64,000 nt of DNA, from the NCBI GenBank assembly GCA_006503535.1, contig QYRS01000004.1, positions 3,286,001 to 3,350,000 of the forward strand, read 5' to 3'. Shown piece after piece: positions 12,195-22,859 of this stretch (the first letter of the stretch is position 1; every line of letters begins with the position of its first letter). The notes beneath the pieces are model-generated. The model searched no databases. It was not told where the DNA came from and saw only the letters and a list, made by a program, of their open reading frames with translations. Made by a program: the position numbers and the translations under genes. The DNA is from Arthrinium phaeospermum (taxonomy: Eukaryota > Ascomycota > Sordariomycetes > Amphisphaeriales > Apiosporaceae).

Positions 12195-13143
12195 ATGTCC
12201 AACAACAAGTTCCTGATCTGGGGTGGCAAGGGATGGGTCGCCGGCCACCTCGAGGAGCTCCTCAAGAAGCAGGGCAAGGAGGTCTACACCACCACCGTCC
12301 GCATGGAAGACCGCGAAGCTGTTAAGGCCGAGCTGGAGAAGGTCAAGCCCACCCACGTCCTGAACTGCGCCGGCTCTACTGGCCGCCCCAACGTCGACTG
12401 GTGCGAGGACAACAAGGAGGCGACGATGCGATCCAACGTCATTGGTACCATGAACCTGACCGACTGCTGCTTCCAAGCCGGCGTCCACTGCACCGTTTTC
12501 GCGACCGGCTGCATCTACCACTACGACGACGAGCACCCAATTGGCGGCAAGGGTTTCCTCGAGACCGACCTGGCCAACTTCAAGGGCAGCTTCTACTCGG
12601 AGACCAAGGGACACGTCGAGGAGGTAAGCAACATCCATTGCGTGCCCTGTTTGTTTGTTTTATGCGTTGCTTGCTAACACTTGCGCCCCCCAGATCATGA
12701 AGTACTACACCAACTGCCTGATCCTCCGCCTGCGCATGCCCGTGTCCGACGACCTCCACTCCCGCAACTTCGTCACCAAGATCAGCAAGTACGACCGCGT
12801 TGTCGACATCCCCAACAGCAATACGATCCTGACGGACCTCCTGCCCGCCTCGATCCTCCTGGCCGAGCACAAGGACACGGGCGTCTACAACTTCACCAAC
12901 CCCGGCGCCATCAGCCACAACGAGGTGCTCTCCCTCTTCAAGGAGATTGTGCGCCCCGACTTCACATGGAAGAACTTCACGGTGGAGGAGCAGTCCAAGG
13001 TCATCAAGGCCGGCCGCAGCAACTGCATGCTCGACACGACCAAGCTGGAGAACAAGCTCAAGGAGTACAACTACACGGTGCCCGAGGTCCACGAGGCCTA
13101 CCGCAAGTGCTTCGAGCGGATGAAGGCCAACGGTGTCAACTAA
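12195..13143 (+). CDS. UDP-4-keto-6-deoxyglucose 3,5-epimerase/4-reductase (UDP-rhamnose synthesis)
   Basis: Exons 12195-12623 and 12694-13143, phase-0 intron with GTAAGC donor and CAG acceptor; 292 aa. The protein is an extended short-chain dehydrogenase resembling plant NRS/ER and the C-terminal half of RHM. The nucleotide-binding glycine motif GGKGWVAG is near residue 10 and the YxxxK pair (YSETK) near residue 136. Family members convert UDP-4-keto-6-deoxy-glucose to UDP-L-rhamnose with NADPH in the cytosol, supplying rhamnose for cell wall or glycoproteins. The partner UDP-glucose 4,6-dehydratase is not in the window. The gene is convergent with IMPDH. Base composition is high in C-ending codons, suggesting good expression. 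Family assignment is from motif recognition; substrate is inferred. Confidence 0.85.
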
Positions 13144-13931
13144 GCTTGCGTGCATATCAATGTCTCAAAAGCTCTCGGTTTGATTCAGGGTCCCCTAGGT
13201 GCAGGTGGGGCACCACTACGTCTGTCACATCACAAACGGGACGATGATCTTTAGGCTGCCTGCTGCGCCTCCATCTTGCCTGGAACTATGAAGCCCTAAA
13301 ATTAGATGAATACCAAATGAAAGAAGAATAAATCAAACTGAGGCTGATGGAAAAAATCGCATGCCCCCTATCTGTTACAAATACATCACCTCTCCCTTGT
13401 CCTGCGTGCAGAGTGGTAACATGCTCGTGTCGGTGAAGATCGAAGTGGTAGCATGTCCATCGTCAGCTTGGGAGGCTGTTGCTGTGCACGAAGCAGATCA
13501 AAGGACGGGTACTCTTGCGCGGTACCCATGATGGGCTAGTGTCAAGAGCTTCAAACTCCGAGGTAAGTTGATCTTCTACTTGTTTAAAGCGCTGTCGGAG
13601 ACTTGGGTGTTGTATGCCAAACCGTCGGTGTGACCTCGAACCACCTCGACTCTGTTAGGTTATCTGCCCAACAACGGGCCAATTTAAGTAGCGAGTGATG
13701 AGACTCGCCAAACAGCAATGGAACACAAGAGGCACAGCATCAAAAAGTAGAGGGTAGTGTGAATTCGTCAATCAAATTGATCTAACGCAATGCTTCTTGT
13801 TTACTCCAGACCTCGCCCCATCGTAGGTTCCCCAGTATCATGAACTTTCATAACAAATCGACCCCATGATTCGCTCAAATCAATGTACCGCCGTAACGCC
13901 TGTGTCCGCATATATACCCCGTAGATTTGTT
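13144..13931. other. Convergent intergenic region
   Basis: About 790 bp lie between two converging stop codons. I see no coding frame. It presumably holds both 3' untranslated regions. Confidence 0.6.
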
Positions 13932-15803
13932 TTAAGCATATAGCTTCTTCTCGTAGCTCTCCATGTTGACACCGCCTTCCAGCTGAGCGCTGGCAGTTCG
14001 GATCTCGAAGCGCACAATGCCGGCCTCGACCGACTCGTGGAGCTCCTTCAGGCTCTTCATGCCAGCATCTTGCATAGAGTGCTTGAGACCAGCGGCAAGG
14101 TACGGCACGAATTTGCCAATAGAGCCACGGTGGGCGACAGCGCCAGCAACACCCTGGGCAACCAGGACGCTGTCACCTTCAGAGAAGTAGCGGGCGGTGC
14201 CGGCATTGCTAGCCTGGCTATCCTTACCGCCGCCACCAGCCTTCTTATCCTGCATGGCATCAATGCTGCCCATGCCACGGTAAGCCTTAACCAGCTTGCC
14301 CTCACGGGAGACGAAAGAGGTACCAGGAGACTCGGTCGTGCCAGCCAGGAGACCACCCATCATAATGGTGGAGGCACCAAGAGCCAGACCCTTGACGATG
14401 TGACCGACGTTTTGAATACCGCCGTCGGCACAGCAAGGGACGCCGTAGCGAGCCGCAAATGAAGAAACGGAGTAGACAGCGGCAGCCTGGGGGCGACCGA
14501 CAGCCATGACTTCTTGTGTGATGCAGGCGCTTCCGCTACCCATACCGATACGAAGACCGTCAACACCAGCAGCAATCAGAGAAGCAGCCTGCTCACGAGT
14601 CACGACGTTTCCGCCAATGACATCGATGTCAGGGAACTCCTTCTTGATCCACTGGACCATTTCAATCTGGAAGATGCTGTTACCTTGGCTGCTGTCAAGA
14701 ATGACAACATCAAGACCAGCCTCCACAAGCTTCTGCAGACGAATCTTATCCTCGGGTCGAGTGCCGATGGCAGCAGCGCAAATCAGCTGCTTAGAGTCGG
14801 GCAGCTTCGAGGCGAGGGGGAAGTGGAGGTTCTTGGTCAAGTCGGAGCGGGAGATCATGGAGACAAGGTTTCCATCCTTGTCCACAAGGGGCAGCTTGCC
14901 CTTCTTGGACTTGGCCAGGATTTGGTTGGCCTCGAGCAGGTCGACACCGTGGACGGCAGTGATCAGGTCCTTAACCATGACATTCTCGACGGTCTGGTCG
15001 GAGTTGTCCTCGAACTGGAGGTCGCGGTTCGTAACGATACCCAGCAGCTTCGAACCAAGCTTGCCAGTCTCTGTAAAATGGCATCAGGTTAGCCAATTGC
15101 TTCCACAAGTGACGATGCAGAAGGCAGGGTAGATGACATCTTCATAAAGAACATAAATGATTCCTCATGACGGTGAAGTCGATACAGTGGAACGAAAGTT
15201 ATAAAATTTATTGTTTGTAATCATGATGTGACCAAGAAAGTGGCAGACTCGGGAGAGAGCGGGAGAGAGCGAGGGAGGGAAGAATTCGCAATCGCAAAGA
15301 GACTTACCAGTAACCGGGAATCCTCCAAATCCCCACTTCTCCTTAAGAGCGCGGGCCTGGCCAACGGTGGTGTCCTTGGTAATGACAACGGGGTCGGTGA
15401 TGAAACCGTTCTCGTATCTCTTGACCTGGCGCACCATGTCGGCCTGCTCATCAGGAGAGCAGTTGTGGTGGATGACACCGAGACCACCCTGGAGGGCAAT
15501 GTGGATGGCCATCTCGTGCTCGGTGACCGTGTCCATGGGAGAAGACAGGAAGGGGGTCTTGAGGCTGATTCGCTTGGTGACACGCGACTCGAGACTGACT
15601 TCGGAGGCGGGGAAGCCAATGTAACCCGGCATGACCAGGAAATCATTGTAGGTAAGACCGCCGTGCTTCTTGGTGTCCATGAGGTCCTTGATGCCGAGTC
15701 CATCACGGCTCTCGTAGCTCTTCAGGTCCTCAAGGGCATTCTTGTAGTCCAGAATCTCGGCATCGCCGTTGAGGCCGTTGGTGGGGGTCATGGTGTTGGG
15801 CAT
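13932..15803 (-). CDS. Inosine-5'-monophosphate dehydrogenase
   Basis: Exon 1 is 15803-15308 and exon 2 15070-13932; 544 aa. The enzyme oxidises IMP to XMP with NAD+, the rate-limiting step of GTP synthesis. Visible features are the N-terminal family block ([21 protein letters not shown]), tandem CBS segments at roughly 115-240, the SSQGNS NAD loop, and the catalytic loop [10 protein letters not shown] with Cys348. The flap contains YRGMGS, and the C-terminus SAQLEGGV...SYEKKL is typical. The single intron is long for this genome (237 bp, donor GTAAGT) and holds a purine-rich stretch. It splits a Glu codon in phase 1. Length matches the eukaryotic family. Confidence 0.96.
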
Positions 15804-17074
15804 CTTGAGGTGAAGATACGGGGAGTAAGAGCAGAGCTAGTTAAAGCTGTGCAATGGGGAATGGAAGACGGTCGTCAGATTATTGCTATCACACAGTAAA
15901 GTAGACGACGATTTTGGCGAGGCACCCTTCCCGAGAAAAGAAGGGAAGAAAAAGGCAGAAGATCTCGCTCGGAAAACTTTTTTTTTATTAGTGACCGGCA
16001 GGACCCTGGAGTTTTGCGCCGAGTGCGGGGCACTTACAGAAAAAAGTTTACAGTAGGTAGAGGAGGACTTTGTGCATGGAGGGGCACTGTCCGATCAACG
16101 AGCACACCTTAGGTAAGCAAGTAGGTAAGCAGGGCTGACTGGTACCCCGCAGCGCGATCACAAGCAAGTACCTGAAGTGCAGGGCTGTCTGGATTTTCTC
16201 TTAGGGATGGATAGGTACCAAGACATTAGGTGCCAACAGGTATCTCATTGGATCTTGCTTGATACTTTCTGTAACGGCCAAATCTCAGGCGATATTATGC
16301 CAGGATCGCAAGAGACTGATTGAGACTGTTTTACAAAGCTTAGTGCCCACAATGTACTAACTGCATCTGAGGTTAATGTGCCTGGGCAACCAAAGTAATT
16401 TCCACCAGGCATAGTACTCCAAAAAAAGAGTGACTGAAAGAGGCGTTTGTATTAAACAAAGTCCTGAGATAGCAACTTTGCGGTCCAGACATACCGTATG
16501 CACTCCAAAGCCCCAGAGTGACTTCGTCCAAAGGTGAAATCGTCTAATTGGGGGAGATCTGGAAATAGCCATTAGACTGGGTCTGTTGTCGTCATCGCTG
16601 TAGTAGTATAAGCCATCATGTGATGGATGAGTATCTAACGTATGGTAAACAAAAAAATAGCAGGCTGGCAACAACAAGACGTCAGCTGGACTTGTGTTGT
16701 CGAATCCAGGGAGGCCACCTGTAAGAAACAGCCCAGGTTAAGTTTCCCATGAATACGCAAGTACTTCCCATACGGGCCCCCAGAAGAAAAAAAATCGGTA
16801 CTTCGCGCCTGGTAGCGCCTTGGGCCTTGAGCGTCGTCAAATAGGTAGCGCCAAGCAACATTCATTGGCGGGGTCAATTTTATTCGATTGTATTCATCTG
16901 CTCACTTTCTCAATCCTGTAATAAACCACTAAAGAGATCTCTCTCCACATCCCCGGGAACCTCCTGATCTCTTTACCACCATAAATCGTCCCCTTTAAAT
17001 AACCAAAGACCGCTCCCCTTACATCATCGCCCGCAAGCACCCCCAATTTGATTTCGTTATAACATCTTGCGGCC
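15804..17074. other. Divergent promoter region, IMPDH / DnaJ gene
   Basis: These 1.27 kb lie between two divergent starts. A T-rich run at about 15978-15989 lies upstream of IMPDH, and a TATA-like element lies near the DnaJ gene. Several copies of a taggta(c/a)g-type motif occur around 16110-16240. I see no supported coding frame. Confidence 0.5.
16994..17003 (+). promoter_or_regulatory. TATA-like box of DnaJ gene
   Basis: tttaaataac lies about 75-80 bp before the ATG at 17075, a plausible fungal core promoter position. Assigned by sequence only. Confidence 0.35.
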
Positions 17075-18881
17075 ATGGTTGCCGACACTGCCTACTATGA
17101 CGCCTTAGGCGTCCAGCCTACTGCGACCGACATCGAGATCAAGAAGGCCTATCGCAAGCTTGCCATCATTCACCATCCTGGTATGTAAAACTGCCCCATC
17201 TAGCAAATCCGCTGTCCCGCGCCTTGAAAGATTCTGTGTGGTGCGGGCGGTGCTGCTCGACCTCTTTTGGACCACGCTGACTCGAACCGCTTGCCACAGA
17301 TAAGAACCCCAACGACCCGACGGCGCACGAGAAATTCCAGAACATCGGTGAAGCATACCAAGTACTGTCAGATAAGGATCTGAGAGCAGCCTACGACAAA
17401 TATGGCAAGGATGCTTCTAAACCTAGTGAGGGCTTCGTCGACCCAGCCGAATTCTTCTCGAGCATCTTTGGCGGTGAGGCGTTCGTCGACTGGATCGGAG
17501 AGATCAGCTTGATGAAGGACTTGACCGCCACCATGGACATCACCATGACCGGCGAAGAAGGCGAAGAGGTGGAGGGCGAGGCCGCGGCCGCCGAGGCAGC
17601 AGCAACAGCAGCAGCTGGTGGTGAGTCGGAGTTCCCAGGCACCGAGGCGGCGAAGCAGGAAAGTGCAAAGGCTGCCGCTGCCACGGGCGACGAGAAAACC
17701 ACTACAGGAGCAGCGGCTGCCCCGGGCGTGACGGTTGAGGATGACAAACCCAACGCAAAGGCCGCCGAAGCCGCTGCCGAAAAGGAGACTCACTCCGAGC
17801 CGCCGCCGGCCTACTCGCAAGCAGCTCCCGAGAGTGCCACAGTACCGCCGCCGGCCAAGTCACCAAGCGCCTCTGGCACATCTACACCTTCAAGACACGC
17901 TATACCCATGCGGCCGGCGCTCATGGATCGCCCGTCAGACGATACCCACCTGGCCGGGCAGACCGAGGAAGAGAAGGAACTTCGCAAGAAGGACAAGAAG
18001 AAGGGTCTCAGCAAAGAGCAACGGGAACAGCTTGCTGCCTATGAGCGCGAACGTGCCAAGGTGCGCGAGGAGCGGGTCAAGACACTCGCTCAGAAGCTTC
18101 TTGATCGTATCAGTGTGTGGACCGAGACAGACAAGGGCCCTGATGTCACCAAGGCTTTCCAGGAGAAGATCCGCATCGAAGTCGAAAACCTGAAGATGGA
18201 GTCTTTCGGTCTGGACATCTTGCAGGCTATTGGCCAGGTCTACCTGAGCAAGGGAACTGCTCTCCTCAAGAGCCAGAAGTTTTTGGGTATCGGAGGTTTC
18301 TTCAGCCGCATGAAAGACAAGGGTGCTCTGGTCAAGGACACTTGGAACACCATCAGCAGTGCTATCGACGCCCAACAAACTATGGAAGAGATGGCCCGCA
18401 TGGAGCTTCAGGGTGGCGATGACTGGACTGATGAGAAGAAGTCGGAGTACGAGAGACGTGTCACGGGCAAGATCCTCACTGCGGCGTGGCGGGGTTCCAA
18501 GTTCGAGATCCAGAGTGTGTTGAGAGAGGTCTGCGACTCGGTACTGAACGACAAGAAGGTGCAATTACCCAAGAGGCTGGAACGCGCTGAAGCTCTGGTC
18601 TTGATTGCCGAGATCTGTTCAAAGGTTCGTATCACGTCCCATACCCCATAACATTTAAACCCCTACTGACACCGTGACAGGCACAAAGAACCCCAGAGGA
18701 AGAGGGCGAATACATGGCCTTTGAGCAGCTTGTCGCCGAAGCTGCCATGAAGAAGGAGAAGGATACTAAGAAGAAGGGCAAGGACAAGGAGAAGAAGCAT
18801 AGCACTTCTGGCGCTGAAGCGGAGGCGGCAGCGGCTGCAGCGGCCGCTGAGCAATCCAACCTTCCCCGGGAAAAGGCCTAG
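17075..18881 (+). CDS. J-domain co-chaperone with DnaJ-X domain (Caj1/Djp1-like)
   Basis: Exons 17075-17180, 17300-18624 and 18681-18881; 543 aa. The J domain is at residues 1-70, with the HPD tripeptide at 34-36. The Asp codon is split by intron 1 and the DKNP motif is restored by splicing. Next comes a long low-complexity stretch rich in Ala, Glu, Pro and Thr (about 145-290), then a conserved DnaJ-X region (about 310-470), and a Lys-rich C-terminus. J proteins stimulate Hsp70 ATPase. The yeast relatives Caj1 and Djp1 act in protein targeting to membranes and peroxisomes. Location here is not predictable from a signal, since none is visible. The intron-exon frame is continuous throughout. 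Confidence 0.92.
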
Positions 18882-19629
18882 TCTCGCCAATTCTGGGAGT
18901 GGTGGAATCCTTGAAGGCGAGAGAAGCAAATTCAATATTCGCTAGCGAAGGATCCCTACAGTAGTAAGTAGGTACGAATATATGAAGAGCGGGTATTCGT
19001 AGCTGTACGGGATTGGATGAGAGCCGAGAGCGTGGGCCTACGGGCTGCTATTTTTTCCTGGTACGGACTTCTTTTCGTGGGACTAGATAGGACACTGGCA
19101 TGCATATGATGCTTGGTGTAAGCGAATGCTTTTTATATGACTTTATAACCAGTCCCCTTTCTCAAGCAGATCCAAGGCCGCACCCTCCCAACTTTGATTT
19201 CCATCTTCAGCCTGTAAATTTGCATTGGTAAACTTGTATCTTTAACACTTGATTACAGTACAAGGTATACCTAGTTGCCCCAGCATAATAACTAGAGGAT
19301 ATGAGTGTATAAAAAAACTCTTTTGTATCAGGATAAGTTGGCCGACCCAATCCCTCCCTCGACATTGGACATGGCGCTTCAATAGTGGCTGTTAAAGTTT
19401 TTATACCTAAAGGGCCTTGTTTTATATACCTGCCCCGTTTTTTGCCTTTCTTATCGTACATGGGAGCGAATTGCCTTGCCTACCTATCTAAATCCTGAAG
19501 TCACCCTCCTTGCTCGGCTTTTTCGTCATCCTCCAATGGCTTCACTTGGAGCCAGAAGCTGTCTATTGATCATCTGCAGCCGTCCAAGGTCACTGGCCGG
19601 GTGTGGGGAGTGCCACGACAGCTAGCAGG
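18882..19629. other. Convergent intergenic region
   Basis: About 750 bp between the stops of the DnaJ and GPI14 genes. No supported coding frame or repeat; likely 3' untranslated regions. Confidence 0.55.
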
Positions 19630-21181
19630 TCACATTGTTGGATCATCAAGATCCGCCCAATCAAACCCCCAATCCGGCGATGTCTCAGAGGGGCGCGACG
19701 TCGAAGGTGGTGGTGGTGGTGCTACCACTACTCCCTTCGCTTCGCCGCTGGTTGACGTAGTAGAGCTGGTCGTCCCCAGGTCGTTGATGATGAGGCCCAG
19801 GATCCAGCAGTTGACGAGGAAGAAGGCGAGAGAGGCCCACCACAGGCCCAGGACGAAGGTGCTCCGGCCCAGGAACTCGAGCTCGTACCCCTGCTGCAGC
19901 CACGCGGCTTGCGCGGCGACCCAGAGGCCCAGCGCGGCGAGGCCGAGGCGCGGATGGCGGGTGAGGGACGAGTTGGGCAGGTACAGCGGGAGGAAGACCA
20001 TGTACCAGAGGAAGTACTGTGTGTGGGGGGTTCGGTTCAGTCAGCGTCTGGTTTCTTTCTATAGGGTGCAAGTGCAAAGTCGATGGGCATGGCGTGAGAG
20101 GGCAGTTAGTAGTATGACATACCTGGCTGGTGCACACCTTGTTGAACGTGACAAAGGCAAAGGTCTGGGCTAGCATGGTGGCGGCGAGATCCTTCTTGGC
20201 GCCCACGAGCGGGATCAGCACCACGCTGAGGAGCAGCTGCGGGACGAAGGCCACGCTTTCGATCTTGAAGCCGCCGGACTGCTGTGCGGCCGAGGCGAGG
20301 TACAGAAGCACGTTGTAAGGGCTGAAGTTGTGGCGGTGGTCGATGCGCGTCACGTGGTGCAAGAACGTGTGCTGCAGGAAGTCGTGGCCGTAGAGCGCGT
20401 ACATGGCGAGGTTGAGCGCGGCGAAGGTGGCCAGGCTCACGAGGGCCAGGGTGACGCGCTCGGGGGTCACGAAGCGACGGAGCTTCTCCAGCAGACCGTT
20501 GCTCTTCCCGCCTACTCCACGCCCCATGCGCTCCGCGTCCATCCACCAGACGATGGCCGGCGCGTAGATGAAGGGGTAGATCTTGAAGTGGACGCCGAAG
20601 CCCAACAGGACACCCGCGAGCGCGACCCGGCGCTCGAGCACGGCCCACAGCAGCGCCGCGACGAGCACGCCCAGCAGGCCCTCGGAGCTGCCGCGCGTGC
20701 TGATGGTGGCGACCATGGGGTTGAGCAGCCAGATGGCGCCCACGTACTGCAGGGCCCGCGGGCCCGACAAGCCCCGGTGCCGCTGCAGCACCGCCACCAG
20801 CAGATAGCCCGCCGCGAGGTCCGCGGCCGCAAAAAGGATCTTGCCCCACGAGGCCCACAGCTGCCGCGGACCGGGGAGCGAGGCCGAGGCGGCGGGGGTC
20901 GTGGGCCAGAGCAGGTACGCGAGGAGAGGGGTGTAGCGGTAGGTTTCCCGGTCGTAGGGGCTGCCTTGCGGGAGGAGGCCGGGGAAGGAAGAGGGCGATG
21001 AAGAGGAAGAAAAGGTGAAGCGCGCTGCGTCGGTGAAGACTAGGTAGTCTATGTCCGTATACTTCAGGGGCGAGTTGGCGTCTTGCCAGAGTCCGTAGAC
21101 GAGCAAGACGGCGCGCAGGAGATACGCGGCCGTGAAGACTAGCGACGGAGAGGAGAAGAACTTTGAGAGTAGGCTCGCCAT
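19630..21181 (-). CDS. GPI14: GPI mannosyltransferase 1 (PIG-M / Gpi14)
   Basis: Exon 1 is 21181-20123 and exon 2 20016-19630; 481 aa. The protein adds the first alpha-1,4-mannose to GPI precursors in the ER lumen, using dolichol-phosphate-mannose, with the PIG-X/Pbn1 partner. The luminal DXD-type motif is visible in KYTDIDY after the first membrane segment, followed by YRYTPLLAYLL, the family block GSSEGLLGVL, and HFKIYPFIYAP. Many hydrophobic segments follow. Splicing joins NKVCTSQ to YFLWYM, a hallmark of the family. The start was set at the ATG at 21181. The C-terminal tail (Thr/Ser/Pro-rich, then an acidic DWADLDD) extends past the last membrane segment. The intron is 106 bp. The gene is divergent from TRAX across about 700 bp. 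Confidence 0.94.
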
Positions 21182-21878
21182 GATGAGCAACGGGGCTAGA
21201 CGGATGGTCTGGCCGGTCTCTAGATTGGGTTTGAGATGAGGGTATTCAACCCAAACATAAAGACAGCTGCTCTCTGTGGCAACGCTTCTGTGAAAACGAG
21301 AGACTAGGCACTATGGCCTTGGACTGGTTGCAAGTGTTCGTAACCCGTACAGAATCCGGCTAGTTCCCATCAGCCATTGTGGCCGTATATCTGCTGGACA
21401 TTGTTAGTTAATCCATGCTTATTAAGTGCGCAGTGTGGTATACATACTCGTCGGTGATGTTGTTCTGCTTATACTGAAGTTATCCAAACCTCCCTAAATC
21501 TGGCATCCACGAAAAGGTACGTACATAAAGTACACATAAGGAAAGAGCACGTCTGTCGGAGTTTCATCGGCTCATCTGCCGAGCTTTGGGTGGGGCTGCT
21601 CAGCACCTTCGTGATTGTACAGTGATGATGTTTTACACAATCCAGCTGGCCAGTCCTGCGCAGTATAACTTTTACTGACTGAACCAGTACATATTTGAAA
21701 ACACTGGTCCTTATTGTTGTTTTGTCGTTATTCTGGCAGTCGAGTGCCGCTTCTGTTGAAAGTCCAACCCGACCTGTTGTTTTCCCTGTAATCTCTACAC
21801 TCACACCAGGGGGTTCAAGTAGCGTGAATATCCCACTTTGAAATCGTCGCGGTACTTGGCGTTTTCAATCCGCCCAGC
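21182..21878. promoter_or_regulatory. Shared divergent promoter region, GPI14 / TRAX
   Basis: About 700 bp separate the two divergent start codons, so regulatory sites for both genes must lie here. I see no coding frame or clear core element. Confidence 0.45.
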
Positions 21879-22859
21879 ATGGCAGCCGAAGTTGTCGTCC
21901 CCCAAATCCAAGACGATTCAATGGCTGGCGTCAAAAGGGACTACAAAGGCAATCGCAAGGAGCCCAATCCGGGCCTGCCCAAGGATGTGGTTCGTAATGA
22001 GTACACATCCATGTTCGAGTCATTCCGCGACTCTCTGGATGAACACCATGACCGCCGCCAGAAGATCGGTAAGGTCTCACGAGATATCACCGGCCTGAGC
22101 AAGAAGATGTGAGTTTTCCGACTGCTTGCTCCCTTGTGAACTCCTTGTTGAACTGCGCTGACCTGACTATTCATAGCATCTTTTCATTGCAGAGGTACGT
22201 TTGAGTTACTAGGGTGCACCGCCCAATCTCATCCTGGGGCACGGGGCTAATGATCATTGTGTAGAGTCCGGAAGCTCAATGAGCCTATCCCTCAGAACAT
22301 CAGCTCTGAGATTGAGAAGCGCACAAAGGAGATCAAGGAGCTTCTTCTGACCATCGTGGACGATGTTGCAGGCTACCGACGTTATCAGTACCCGATGCCA
22401 GGCATCGAGGAATTCGTCGAGGCTGTCTCGTTCGCGCACTATCTGGAGACCCAGACCCTCATCACACCTGAGCAGATGCAGGCTGCGCTGGGCGACGAGG
22501 TGAAGATTCCCATCACGCCTGCGGACTACGTTTTCGGACTCTTCGACCTGACTGGCGAGATGATGCGCTTTGCCACCGCCGTCGCGGCTCTCTCGGGCGC
22601 CCTGCCCAGCGGCTTCATGGGCGAGGAAGATGACAACGGTCGCACTATCCTCGAGGACTTGCAGGAGACGGCCAGCATGCTGCAGATCGTACCTCCGATC
22701 TCATCTAAGGGCTGGAAGGACAAGAAGGGTGTGATGGTCGAGTCGGTGCGCAAGGTCGAGCGCGTCGGCTACGGCGTCAGAGTCAGAGGTAACGAACGCC
22801 CTAAGGGGGTGGGTTACGACTTTGATGTCGGCGAAGAATCGGCGCCCGTGATGGACTGA
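21879..22859 (+). CDS. Translin-associated protein X (TRAX/TSNAX family)
   Basis: Exons 21879-22108, 22177-22194 and 22265-22859; 280 aa. The middle exon is only 18 nt, restoring KKIIFSLQRVRKLNE, which fits the family. The fold is an all-helical translin domain. Recognisable parts are the N-terminal helix with SRDITGLSKK, the segment EEFVEAVSFAHYLET with acidic residues typical of the TRAX catalytic face, and ADYVFGLFDLTGEMMR. TRAX pairs with translin in the C3PO complex, an endoribonuclease. In Neurospora C3PO processes tRNA, and in animals it helps RISC activation. The start is family-compatible, with a basic and acidic N-terminal extension. Translin itself is not in the window. Confidence 0.9.

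Noticed and set aside
14037..15132. Plus-strand open frames across IMPDH
   Set aside because: They are shadows of the high-GC third positions of IMPDH; no family similarity and no splice structure.
20106..21001. Alternative frames of 220-250 codons over GPI14
   Set aside because: Arg/Ala/Gly-rich translations typical of overlapping frames in GC-rich exons; the GPI14 reading has a clear family match.
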